In this document: positions 6,768 to 13,598 of the stretch, piece after piece
How positions within the stretch are numbered: the first letter of the stretch is position 1
Layout: each line of letters begins with the position of its first letter
Source: Spartobacteria bacterium
GTDB lineage: Bacteria > Verrucomicrobiota > Verrucomicrobiia > Chthoniobacterales > Chthoniobacteraceae
NCBI GenBank assembly: GCA_025350985.1
Contig: JANXWU010000223.1
Span: 1 to 13,598, forward strand
Length of the DNA: 13,598 nucleotides
Direction of reading: 5' to 3'
The notes under the pieces: model-generated
The model's database searches: none
Told to the model about the DNA's origin: nothing
The model's input: only the letters and a program-made list of their open reading frames with translations
Translations under genes and position numbers: made by a program

Positions 6768-6845
6768 ACAGGCATCTTGCCTGTGATGCCCGCAGGCTTC
6801 CAGCCTGCATTCTAGAAGCATCGGCAGGCAGGATGCCCGCCTGCC
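6768..6845. repeat. Triplet of short GC-rich palindromes
   Basis: Three hairpins follow each other: ACAGGCA-TCT-TGCCTGT (6768-6784), GCAGGC-TTCCA-GCCTGC (6792-6808), and GGCAGGC with GCCTGCC (6823-6829 and 6839-6845). All share a CAGGC core, so they look like a REP-type intergenic repeat. They lie 30 bp beyond the stop of the 51-residue gene and may protect or end its transcript. No T tract follows, so a classical terminator is not shown. Confidence 0.65.
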
Positions 6846-6874
6846 GCGCAGCCTCGAAGGCTACGTTCCGATTT

Positions 6875-7030
6875 CTACTGCGGAGGGCGTTCCGTGCCGC
6901 CCGCCGGACGCACCGGCGGCGGAGGCGGAGCGCTGATTTTGTGCATCAGCAGCCACACGCCCACACAAAAGACCACGACCGCAATCGCGCTCCAAAATTT
7001 CCGCGCCGCCGTTGGCTCGCGCGTTTCCAT
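6875..7030 (-). CDS. Small single-pass membrane protein, 51 residues, unknown function
   Basis: The frame runs from the ATG at 7030 to the TAG at 6875. It has a basic/polar N-terminus (METREPTAARK), one hydrophobic helix from about W13 to M29, then a Pro-rich tail (APPPPPVRPAGG) ending ERPPQ. The layout suggests a cytoplasmic N-terminus, a single membrane span and a flexible periplasmic tail. It is 53 bp downstream of the pterin dehydratase gene on the same strand, so the two could share a transcript. No family is recognised and no ribosome binding site is obvious. Support is the coherent membrane-protein composition and the fit of the frame to an otherwise empty gap. Confidence 0.55.
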   Translation of the reverse strand: METREPTAARKFWSAIAVVVFCVGVWLLMHKISAPPPPPVRPAGGTERPPQ

Positions 7031-7083
7031 TCAGCGCGCCAAACCCAATCGGCCATCACCAATTTGCAATCTGTCCTCCGTGA

Positions 7084-7368
7084 TCACTCCGTCAGCCGCT
7101 CGATTTTTTCCGCAAGGTCAAAATCCAAATCGGTGACGCCGCCCTCGCTGTGCGTGGAAAGCGCGACGCGGATTTTCGTGTAGCGGATGTCGATGTCCGG
7201 GTGGTGATCCTCATCCTCGGCGATGTCGGCGACCGCGTTGACGAAGTCGATCGACTGCGTGAAATCATCGAACTCGAACGTGCGCTCGATGTGATGTTTC
7301 TCGACTTCCCACTCGGGAATTTTTTTCAGGCGTTCTTTGATTTCCTTGGCGGAGAGAAGATTGGACAT
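7084..7368 (-). CDS. Pterin-4a-carbinolamine dehydratase
   Basis: The enzyme dehydrates 4a-hydroxytetrahydrobiopterin, recycling the pterin cofactor of aromatic amino acid hydroxylases. The protein has 94 residues, a normal size for the family. The active-site signature is intact: DHHPDID (54-60) with His55 and His56, then [20 protein letters not shown] (63-82) with His73. The N-terminal [18 protein letters not shown] (5-22) is also typical. I chose the ATG at 7368 because it begins directly before this helix; a longer frame upstream overlaps the cysK promoter region. No aromatic amino acid hydroxylase gene is in the window, so its local role is open. It is divergent from cysK, and the 51-residue membrane protein gene follows it. 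Confidence 0.92.
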   Translation of the reverse strand: MSNLLSAKEIKERLKKIPEWEVEKHHIERTFEFDDFTQSIDFVNAVADIAEDEDHHPDIDIRYTKIRVALSTHSEGGVTDLDFDLAEKIERLTE

Positions 7369-7411
7369 GGCGGCTCGGTGGCTGGTGGCGGGCACGATGG
7401 GGAATTGCGTT

Positions 7412-7458
7412 GCGGTTTTCAACCGCCAAATTGACAATCCCCTCGCGCCGGATAAAAC
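7412..7458 (+). promoter_or_regulatory. Candidate promoter of cysK with upstream hairpin
   Basis: A perfect -35 TTGACA (7431-7436) is followed after 16 bp by TAAAAC (7453-7458), which matches the -10 consensus at four of six positions. Transcription would start about 40 nt before the ATG at 7503. Just upstream, GCGGTT-TTC-AACCGC (7412-7426) is a perfect 6-bp inverted repeat that could be an operator. Assigned by eye. Confidence 0.45.
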
Positions 7459-7502
7459 GGACTCCTTCGCGCAATCCAAACAATCGTCAACACCGAAAAT
7501 TT

Positions 7503-8498
7503 ATGGGCCACCTTTACCAAAACATCGTCGAAACCATCGGGCGTACGCCGCTGGTGAAATTGAATCGCATTCCGGCGAGCGCGGGGATCGATCCCAGCAC
7601 GACCATCGCGCTCAAGTGCGAATTTTTTAACCCACTCGGCTCGGTGAAAGACCGCATCGGCATGGCGATGATCGAGGACGCGGAGGCGCGCGGCATTTTG
7701 AACAAGGACAGCGTGATCGTGGAGCCGACCAGCGGCAACACGGGCATTGCGCTCGCGTTCGTGGCGGCGGCGAAGGGCTACAAAATCATCCTCACGATGC
7801 CCGAAACGATGTCCACGGAGCGGCGCGTTTTGCTGGCGATGCTCGGGGCGAAACTCGTGCTCACGCCGGGCGCGGAGGGCATGAAAGGCGCGATCGCCCG
7901 CGCGGAGGAGATCGTGAAAAACACGCCGAATGCGTGGATGCCCCAGCAATTTAACAACGCGGCCAATCCGGCGATTCACGCCAAAACGACCGCCGAGGAA
8001 ATCTGGGCGGATACGGATGGCAAGGTGGATTTTGTCGTTTCGGCCGTGGGCACCGGCGGCACGATCACCGGCTGCGTGGAGGTGATCAAGGCCCGCAAAC
8101 CCAGCTTCGCCGCGATCGCCGTCGAGCCGGCGGATTCGCCGGTGATTTCGCAGACGTTGAAAGGCGAGCCGCTGAAACCCGGGCCGCACAAGATTCAAGG
8201 CACCGGCGCGGGGTTCGTGCCGAACAATCTGCACCTCAAAGACAGCGCGGGGAATCCGCAAATCGCCGAGTGCTTCAAGGTCACCAACGACGATGCCTTT
8301 GCGATGGCGCGCCGCATCGCGAAGGAGGAAGGCATTCTCGTCGGCATCAGCACCGGCGCGAATGTGTGGGCTGCGCTCGAACTGGCAAAGCGTCCCGAGA
8401 ACAAAGGCAAAATGATCGTGACCATCGCGTGCTCGACCGGCGAGCGGTACCTCTCGACCGCGCTCGCGGCCGACGCGCGCGCCGAAGTCGGCGTGTGA
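7503..8498 (+). CDS. cysK: Cysteine synthase (O-acetylserine sulfhydrylase), PLP-dependent
   Basis: The enzyme makes cysteine from O-acetylserine and sulfide in the cytoplasm. The protein has 331 residues. Key features are IGRTPLVKL (12-20), the PLP lysine Lys49 in NPLGSVKDR (43-51), the substrate loop [11 protein letters not shown] (74-84), the phosphate-binding GTGGT (183-187), the conserved [10 protein letters not shown] (231-240), GISTGAN (281-287), and [11 protein letters not shown] (309-319), which holds the serine that contacts the pyridine nitrogen. Nothing is missing. The start at 7503 gives [20 protein letters not shown], the usual N-terminus; the open frame further upstream crosses the promoter. 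It converges on the giant exported-protein gene with only 13 bp between stops. A cystathionine beta-synthase-like variant is unlikely given the length and lack of extra domains. Confidence 0.93.
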   Translation: MGHLYQNIVETIGRTPLVKLNRIPASAGIDPSTTIALKCEFFNPLGSVKDRIGMAMIEDAEARGILNKDSVIVEPTSGNTGIALAFVAAAKGYKIILTMPETMSTERRVLLAMLGAKLVLTPGAEGMKGAIARAEEIVKNTPNAWMPQQFNNAANPAIHAKTTAEEIWADTDGKVDFVVSAVGTGGTITGCVEVIKARKPSFAAIAVEPADSPVISQTLKGEPLKPGPHKIQGTGAGFVPNNLHLKDSAGNPQIAECFKVTNDDAFAMARRIAKEEGILVGISTGANVWAALELAKRPENKGKMIVTIACSTGERYLSTALAADARAEVGV

Positions 8499-8511
8499 AT
8501 TTCGACGCCTT

Positions 8512-11500
8512 TTAATTTGCCGTGACGCTGGTGATCACAGCGTCGATGCCGCCCAGGTCGAAATGATCGACGCCCGAAGTGGCATTCGCAATGGCGAGCG
8601 CCACTGAGCCAGCGGGCACTCCGCGCATCCGGCCCGGATTGATTTGCGAGATCAGCAGCGCGGAGACGAGGTCGGCGGGGGCGGCGGTGAAAACGGCACC
8701 CACCACGTCGTAGGCGGCAGCCGGCTTCAGCGTGATGATGGCCTTCGCGATGTTCACGATGGCTTGGTCGTTGTTCAAGCTGCCCGGATAGCGGTGGCGC
8801 AGCGCCTGCGCTGTCTCGTAGGCGATAGCGGCAAGATCGTTGTAATTGTCGGACGCCACCGTCGGTAAAATCGCCGTCGCCAGCGCGCGCGCGAGCGTCG
8901 TGTAATCGGCCATCCACTCAATGTGCTCCGCGAACGAACGCGCGAGTTCCCGCGCCGAGCCGGGCGCGACATTGGCCACGGCGGCGGCGACATTGATCCG
9001 AGCCGTGTCGGTCGCACCACCGCCGAGCGTTTGATTGAAATCGATGCCCGCCGCAATGAGCGTCGCGGCGGCCACGGCGTCTCCCGGCGCGGCCTTGGCC
9101 AGCCCGGCGGCGACGGCGGCCTTGAGGGCGGAGCGCGAGGGTGGCAGGGCATTGGCGACGCTCGCGGCAAACGCCACGCGCTCCGACGCCGGCACCATCC
9201 CGACCGCGCCCGCGACCATGTCGCTCGTGATCGCGCTCGCGGCGTTGAGGGCGCTGCCGGTGAAGGCCGCCAGCGTCGTCTGATTGTCGGCCATCACTTT
9301 GCGCGCGACGGCGCAGAAGGACAGGTTCGCGCAGCCCGGCGCGGCGTTGGCGACTTGATTTAAAAATGAAACGCGGTCGGCCAGCGTCGCGGGAATCGTC
9401 GCGTTCAAAACCGCAGTGGACCGCGCGATGTTCGGAGGCATGCCGGCCAAAATACTGCCGACGATCGCCGCCCGATCCGCGCACGAGGTGACCTGTGCGC
9501 AGACGCCCGCCGCGATTTCGCACGCAGCCGACGGAGCGGCGGCGCAGATCGCTTTGACGAGCGCGCATTTCTCCGCCAGCGCGAGCTTGGAGGACATGCG
9601 GCAAGCGACGGCGCTGGCGGACTCCGGAGCGGCTTGCGCCACGGCCACGGCCACGCGCGTCGCCGTGGAAGGAATGGAGACCGTCGCGACCAACGACGCG
9701 ACCAGCGTGCGATCCGAAAGCGACTGCGCCACGCCCGCCGCGATTTGCGGGGCGACGGCGGAACCGGCGGAAGTCATGGCCGCGAAGGTCAGGCGCAGTG
9801 AATCGGTGGAGAGCCCCTGGGCGATACTCGCGGCGGCGGCTTGCGCGACGGCGGGCGACGCCGCGGCGACGATTTTGATGAAAGTGACTTTGTCGGTGAA
9901 TCCGGCAGGCGTCAGCGCAAGGATCACCTCGCCAATTTTTGCCGAGCCCGCCGGCACGCGCTGCACGATGGCACGGGCGATGGCGGCGATTTCGTTCACG
10001 GTGGAAAAATGGGCGGCCACGGTCGTGGCAATGGTGTCGGCGACGGCGGGCGCGCTCTGCGCAATCACGCCGGCAAAAGCGCCCGCTCCCGCGGCGGACG
10101 CGGTGATTTGCGGCAGCACGGCCTCGAGGACAGCGGCGACATTTCCCGCGTCGCCCTGGACTTCCTGAATCACGGCGGCCGTCACCGAGGCGCGCGCGGC
10201 GTCGGTGGCGGAATTGGTGCCGAGGGAGATCGAAGCCGCGATCGAACGGGCGAGCGTGGCCGCGTGCGCCGGGGCTGCGGACGCGGCTCCGGCGGCGATG
10301 GCGGATTTGAGTGAAAGACTGCTGTAGCTGCTGGCAAAATTGTTTCCAAAGCCCTCGCGCTCCGTCTCCGGCAGCGACAGGGCGACCGTCTTCGCCACCG
10401 CACTCACGGCGGCGCTCGAAGCGGTGACGGCGTTGGCCAGCGTCATCGCGAAATGAAGACGCGCGGCAGCATCGGAGCTGGTCAGCGCGCCTGCGATGAC
10501 TCCCACGGCGGCGGCCAGCGAATTGGGATTTGAAACAGTGACGCGCACCACCGCCGTCCCCAGCGTGAGGCGCGCGGCATCGGTCGCGGACACCAGCGGC
10601 GTGCCGCCGGACAGAAAAGCCTCGATGACGCCCTGCACGCTGGCGGGATTGGAGGCGACGCTCGTGATGACCGCCGTGGCGACGCCGATGTGGGCGGCAT
10701 CCGTCGGCGCGACGAGGCGGGCGACGTTCGTGGCGACGTTCACGGCCTGCGCCGGAAATGCGGAGGCGACGCCCGCGGCGACGGCGGTGCGGACGGCGTC
10801 GTTGATCCCCTTGCCGGCGGCGGAAAGATCGAGCGCGAACTGCGTCTCCGCACCGGGCAGACCGGGGACGAACTGCGCGGCGGCGGCTTTCGCGAGCGTG
10901 CCGGCGCTGGCGGGCGAGGCGGCGATCAGCGTGCGCGCGAATCCCACCTGATTCGCATAACCGCTGATGCCAAAATTCATGACCGCGCCGCTGACTCCCG
11001 TCGCGATCGTGGGTGGCGTATTTTTCAAAACCAGAATCGCGAGGGCGGTCTTGTCATCCAGGCTGGTGAGTGACGCGGCGAGGGTGCCGAGAATGGGTGC
11101 GGCGGCGGCGTTCTGGCAGGCTGCGGGCAAAATTTTCAGCGCCGCGACGGCGACCGTGACCTGTTGATTCATCGTCAGGCCGACGATGGCGTGGGCGACG
11201 ACGTACGCGGCGGCGTCCACCGGCTGCGGCGCGCGCACGCTCGCGACTCGGACCGCCGCGACGACGACGGAGGCGCAGGCGGCTCCGATGGCCGTTTCGC
11301 TGGCACCGCGTTGGGCGAGTGCGTCTTTCACTTTCGCCAAAGCCACCGCCGTCAAATCCGACGCGGAGGCGGAGGTAAGTTTGCCATCGACCTGCGCATC
11401 GGCGAGGCCGAGCAGCGTCGCCGCGATCAACCCCGGCGCGACGACGGGACCGCGAGTGTCGAGCACCGTTTCCAAGATGGCTTGGGCGTTGCCGCAGGAC

Positions 11501-11715
11501 TCGCGGACGGCGGCTTGGACAGCGGCGAAGGTTTGCGCCGGCGTGGCGTTCACCATCCGCGCCCAACTGTCTTCGCCGAGCACGCCGAGCGCGGACAACT
11601 CGTTGCCGATGCGCTCCACGGTGGTTTCGGCCGCGCGCAAATTCGTGCCGCCGCACAGCCCGATCGCGAGCAAAAGGAGGGCAAACCCGGAACGCGATTT
11701 TTTCAGTGACGGCAT
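8512..11715 (-). other. Second half of the fused frame: exported Ala-rich alpha-solenoid-like protein, 1,067 residues
   Basis: Numbered from its own Met at 11715, it begins MPSLKKSRSG, then hydrophobic FALLLLAIGL, then LRA-AE: a complete signal peptide. From about residue 55 to the end it is a chain of short amphipathic helices in units of about 31-33 residues. The pattern is A-x-P-x-x-A-x-x-I-A-x-x-V-A-x-x-L, then a polar turn often containing Asp, then V-x-x-I. Clear units start near residues 620, 652, 698, 729 and 761. Alanine dominates throughout. Twelve cysteines occur, eight of them between 705 and 801. The repeat resembles solenoids such as HEAT in outline, but I recognise no named family. 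It would be periplasmic or outer-surface and probably binds something along its length. If expressed separately, its start lacks a clear Shine-Dalgarno. Confidence 0.6.
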
Positions 11716-13598
11716 CTTTTTTCCCGACCGCCGAAAAAGCACGAGCAGTGCCATCCCGGCTGCCAGCATCGCCCAAGTCTGCGGCTCGGGAATCGGCGTG
11801 AGCACGACGTCGTTGCCGCCGCTGGTGCTGTTGGTGGCGACGTCGCCGGTGTAGCTCAGGACGAACTGCTGTCCGGCGAGGGTGATCGTCGGCGCGGTGC
11901 CGTTGAAGACGTTGCCGGTGGTGACCTGATTCGAGAAAAAGCCGGACACCGCGTCGTTGCTGTCGTTGTCGATCAGGAAGAATTTTTCCGCGGCGATGTT
12001 GCTTCCGCCCACGACGTAGCTGCTCGGGAGCGTCGGGTGAAAGACGTAGCTGTTGAGCAGCGAGATGTTCAGATCGCCAGCGAGCGTGACCGAGCCGATG
12101 ACTTTGAGCTGGTCGTGGCCGTTGACGGGAACCCCGGCCGTCGTGCCGCCGATTTCCATCGAAAGATGCGCGCCGGATTGGACGTTGAGATCGCCCGTGA
12201 CCAATCGACCCGAAGCGTTGTCACCGGCGGTGACGGTGCCGCCACTCTGCGCGGTCACGCTGCCGACGGTGCCGGTGCCGGCGAGGGTGCCGCCGCTTTG
12301 CACGATGAACGCGCTCGAAGGCAGCGCGCCATTGACGGCAAGCACGCCGCCGTTGATCGACGTCACGCCGGTGAACGCCGCGTTGACGCTGGTGACTTTG
12401 AGCGTGCCCGCGCCGGTTTTCGTCCAGGAATTCGAGCCGCTGATCGCACCGCTGAGCACGACGGTGAAGCCGTTGGTGTTGATCGCGCTGCCGTCCGCGT
12501 CGATCGAAATGGCGCGGCTGGAACTGAAGCTGCCGCTGGCCTGCAACGTGCCGCCGTTGAGCGAAAGCGAACCGCTGGTGCCGAGGCGCGCGTCAGCGGC
12601 GATGGCGAGGGCGCCGTCGTTGATCGTCGGCACGCCGCTGAAGCTGTTGCTGCCCGTGAGCGTGAGGATGCCCGTGCCTGCCTTCACCAAATCCGCGCTG
12701 CCGAGAATCGCGCCGGAGAAGGTGGTATTCGTGTTGTCGAAGCCGACGGTGAACAGCGCGCCGGGCGTCACGCCAGTGTCGATGTTGCCCGCTCCGGCGA
12801 TCGAGCCGACGGCCTGGTCGAAGTTGTTCAAATCCAAAAGCGCGCCCGCCGCTACGGTCACGGCTGAAGTCGAAGGCAGCCGCTGGGTGGCCGCGATTTG
12901 GAGCGTGCCGGCGGTGATGCGCGTCGCGCCGGTGTACGAACCCGCACCCGCCACGATGAGCATGCCCGTTCCGCTTTTGGTGAGCACGCGCACTCCGCCC
13001 GATTCGCTGATGTCGCCGGAAAGCGTGACGCTGTCGGCGGCCACGCCGATGGTGGTGTCGTCGGCGAGCACGACATTTCCGGCCCACGAGTTGTTGCCGA
13101 TGATGCTGTAAATCGCACCGTTGCCGCCGACGCCGGAGCCGCTCAGCGTCAGGCTTTCCGCGCCGATGCTCACGCCGGAAGCGTTGTTGAATTGAATGGC
13201 TGCACCCGCGACGACCGTCGTGCCCGCGGCGGTCGAGCCGAAGGCGGACGCGTTTTGCGGCGCGACGATTCCCGAGTTGATCGTGACCGCGCCGCTGAAA
13301 GAATTCGCGGACGTGAGCGTCAGCGTGCCCGCGCCGTTTTTCACCAGAGCACCGCTGCCGCTGATGATGCCGTTGGCCTGATGATCGCCCGCGCCGGTGA
13401 AAGTCAGCGTGTTCGCGCCCAGCGCGACGGTTCCGCTGATTGAAAGCGTGCCGGCATCCCCGCCGACAGTTGCGTTCGCGGCCAGCGACACTGCGCCGCC
13501 CCAAGTCGTGCTACCCCCGAGTGCGTGCAGCGCGCCCGCGCCGCTCCAGCCGGAGCCGCTCATCGTAAGGCTTTCCGCGCCGATGGAGAGTCCGCTCG
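8512..13598 (-). CDS. Giant exported protein: beta-repeat PEP-CTERM part joined in frame to an Ala-rich helical-repeat part (5' end outside window)
   Basis: One open frame runs from the right edge to the TAA at 8512 with no stop, almost 1,700 codons. Residues are numbered from the first in-window ATG at 13563, but the frame is open before it and continues the repeat pattern, so the true start is outside. Residues 1-589 are Gly/Ser/Thr/Asn-rich beta-helix sequence with four autotransporter-associated repeats. Residues 590-616 form a PEP-CTERM sorting signal (PIPEPQTWAML, hydrophobic helix, RRSGKK). Residue 617 is a Met that starts a second signal peptide and a 1,067-residue Ala-rich helical-repeat region. 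Exosortase would normally cut at PEP and leave nothing after the basic tail, so this is probably two genes fused by loss of a stop, a real fusion, or an indel in the A6 run at 11717-11722. The function of either half is unknown. Confidence 0.8.
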   Translation of the reverse strand, partial: SGLSIGAESLTMSGSGWSGAGALHALGGSTTWGGAVSLAANATVGGDAGTLSISGTVALGANTLTFTGAGDHQANGIISGSGALVKNGAGTLTLTSANSFSGAVTINSGIVAPQNASAFGSTAAGTTVVAGAAIQFNNASGVSIGAESLTLSGSGVGGNGAIYSIIGNNSWAGNVVLADDTTIGVAADSVTLSGDISESGGVRVLTKSGTGMLIVAGAGSYTGATRITAGTLQIAATQRLPSTSAVTVAAGALLDLNNFDQAVGSIAGAGNIDTGVTPGALFTVGFDNTNTTFSGAILGSADLVKAGTGILTLTGSNSFSGVPTINDGALAIAADARLGTSGSLSLNGGTLQASGSFSSSRAISIDADGSAINTNGFTVVLSGAISGSNSWTKTGAGTLKVTSVNAAFTGVTSINGGVLAVNGALPSSAFIVQSGGTLAGTGTVGSVTAQSGGTVTAGDNASGRLVTGDLNVQSGAHLSMEIGGTTAGVPVNGHDQLKVIGSVTLAGDLNISLLNSYVFHPTLPSSYVVGGSNIAAEKFFLIDNDSNDAVSGFFSNQVTTGNVFNGTAPTITLAGQQFVLSYTGDVATNSTSGGNDVVLTPIPEPQTWAMLAAGMALLVLFRRSGKKMPSLKKSRSGFALLLLAIGLCGGTNLRAAETTVERIGNELSALGVLGEDSWARMVNATPAQTFAAVQAAVRESCGNAQAILETVLDTRGPVVAPGLIAATLLGLADAQVDGKLTSASASDLTAVALAKVKDALAQRGASETAIGAACASVVVAAVRVASVRAPQPVDAAAYVVAHAIVGLTMNQQVTVAVAALKILPAACQNAAAAPILGTLAASLTSLDDKTALAILVLKNTPPTIATGVSGAVMNFGISGYANQVGFARTLIAASPASAGTLAKAAAAQFVPGLPGAETQFALDLSAAGKGINDAVRTAVAAGVASAFPAQAVNVATNVARLVAPTDAAHIGVATAVITSVASNPASVQGVIEAFLSGGTPLVSATDAARLTLGTAVVRVTVSNPNSLAAAVGVIAGALTSSDAAARLHFAMTLANAVTASSAAVSAVAKTVALSLPETEREGFGNNFASSYSSLSLKSAIAAGAASAAPAHAATLARSIAASISLGTNSATDAARASVTAAVIQEVQGDAGNVAAVLEAVLPQITASAAGAGAFAGVIAQSAPAVADTIATTVAAHFSTVNEIAAIARAIVQRVPAGSAKIGEVILALTPAGFTDKVTFIKIVAAASPAVAQAAAASIAQGLSTDSLRLTFAAMTSAGSAVAPQIAAGVAQSLSDRTLVASLVATVSIPSTATRVAVAVAQAAPESASAVACRMSSKLALAEKCALVKAICAAAPSAACEIAAGVCAQVTSCADRAAIVGSILAGMPPNIARSTAVLNATIPATLADRVSFLNQVANAAPGCANLSFCAVARKVMADNQTTLAAFTGSALNAASAITSDMVAGAVGMVPASERVAFAASVANALPPSRSALKAAVAAGLAKAAPGDAVAAATLIAAGIDFNQTLGGGATDTARINVAAAVANVAPGSARELARSFAEHIEWMADYTTLARALATAILPTVASDNYNDLAAIAYETAQALRHRYPGSLNNDQAIVNIAKAIITLKPAAAYDVVGAVFTAAPADLVSALLISQINPGRMRGVPAGSVALAIANATSGVDHFDLGGIDAVITSVTAN
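11632..11715 (-). other. Internal Sec signal peptide of the helical-repeat half
   Basis: This encodes 28 residues: basic MPSLKKSRSG, hydrophobic FALLLLAIGL, and a polar end with a cleavage-like LRA before AE. It sits directly after the basic tail of the PEP-CTERM segment. IGLC (18-21) is a poor lipobox because Leu precedes the Cys, so type I cleavage is preferred. Confidence 0.65.
11716..11796 (-). other. PEP-CTERM sorting signal
   Basis: The segment has the three standard parts in order: PIPEPQTW with the exosortase motif, a hydrophobic helix AMLAAGMALLVLF, and an Arg/Lys end RRSGKK. In known PEP-CTERM proteins this lies at the extreme C-terminus, and exosortase processes it at the inner membrane. 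It implies that an exosortase is encoded elsewhere in the genome. Here coding continues straight on after GKK, which is atypical. Confidence 0.88.
12337..13356 (-). repeat. Four autotransporter-associated beta-strand repeats (protein-level)
   Basis: Four copies of a roughly 30-residue motif of the form L-x-K-x-G-x-G-x-L-x-(L/V), then S/N-rich, (F/Y)-(S/T)-G, then T-I-x-x-G-x-L, occur at residues 70-99, 191-221, 289-320 and 379-409 of the fused frame. Examples are VKNGAGTLTLTSANSFSG and VKAGTGILTLTGSNSFSG. This is the PATR-type passenger repeat that builds a beta helix. No autotransporter barrel follows; the PEP-CTERM takes its place. Confidence 0.88.
13134..13598 (-). repeat. Tandem 139-residue module, second copy starting at the window edge
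   Basis: SIGAESLT followed by (L/M)SGSG appears at residues 132-144 and, offset by exactly 139 residues (417 bp), just before residue 1 at the window edge. The DNA around 13134-13170 and 13551-13587 is nearly identical. Beyond this core the copies share a pattern (SGSGxxGxGAxxxxxG, WxGxVxLAxxxTxG). It shows that the gene grew by module duplication and probably holds more copies to the right. Confidence 0.7.

Noticed and set aside
8524..8544. Hairpin GACGCTG-GTGATCA-CAGCGTC as terminator between cysK and the giant gene
   Set aside because: The stem lies inside the coding end of the giant gene and no T tract follows on either strand.
9416..10314. Plus-strand frames of 157-250 codons inside the giant gene
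   Set aside because: They mirror the Ala-rich repeats on the other strand and change character with them; no start signals or domains.
11054..11776. A -1 frameshift product from the A AAA AAG site (about 220 codons to 11054)
   Set aside because: The shifted frame is Arg-rich low-complexity sequence with no signal peptide or repeats, so productive -1 shifting is not supported.
12337..13598. Regular repeats that might suggest a CRISPR array
   Set aside because: The repeats are protein-level, degenerate in DNA, and in one reading frame; there are no identical short direct repeats with unique spacers.

Overview
The window is high-GC, gene-dense chromosomal DNA from a Gram-negative bacterium. 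The gene set suggests a Verrucomicrobiota member, perhaps close to Opitutales: a PEP-CTERM protein with autotransporter-type beta repeats, DUF5069, a bacterial Yellow/MRJP protein, genes mostly without Shine-Dalgarno sequences, and copies of the dispersed TGTCATTCTGAGCG inverted repeat. This assignment is an inference from gene content; no rRNA or tRNA is present to test it.

Left part (1-1219): the 5' end of metK (S-adenosylmethionine synthetase) points left. A fused ArsR-type HTH plus SAM-dependent methyltransferase-fold protein points right. An AT-rich island with palindromes lies between them. The arrangement looks like a local sensor and regulator of the SAM/SAH cycle. A spacer follows (1220-1558) that is mostly a 161-bp inverted-repeat element.

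Centre left (1559-3441, minus strand): a probable operon of a 74-residue unknown protein, a DUF5069 protein and an exported Yellow/MRJP-family beta-propeller. Divergent from it (3558-5616, plus strand) are a DUF4870 membrane protein and the lipid II flippase murJ. An AraC-family regulator (5634-6575, minus) converges on murJ.

Centre right (6614-8498): a second, oppositely oriented copy of the inverted-repeat element and a triplet of small hairpins come first. Then comes a minus-strand pair: pterin-4a-carbinolamine dehydratase and a 51-residue single-pass membrane protein that is easily missed. Divergent from the pair is cysK, with a good candidate promoter.

Right part (8512-13598, minus strand, cut by the window edge): one uninterrupted frame of almost 1,700 codons. 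It first encodes an exported protein with autotransporter-associated beta-strand repeats that ends in a classical PEP-CTERM anchor. It continues without a stop codon into a Met-initiated signal peptide and 1,067 residues of alanine-rich two-helix repeats of about 31-33 residues. This looks like two genes joined in frame, either by loss of a stop or by an indel in the A6 run at the joint. The helical-repeat half matches no family I recognise and is the most novel item here.
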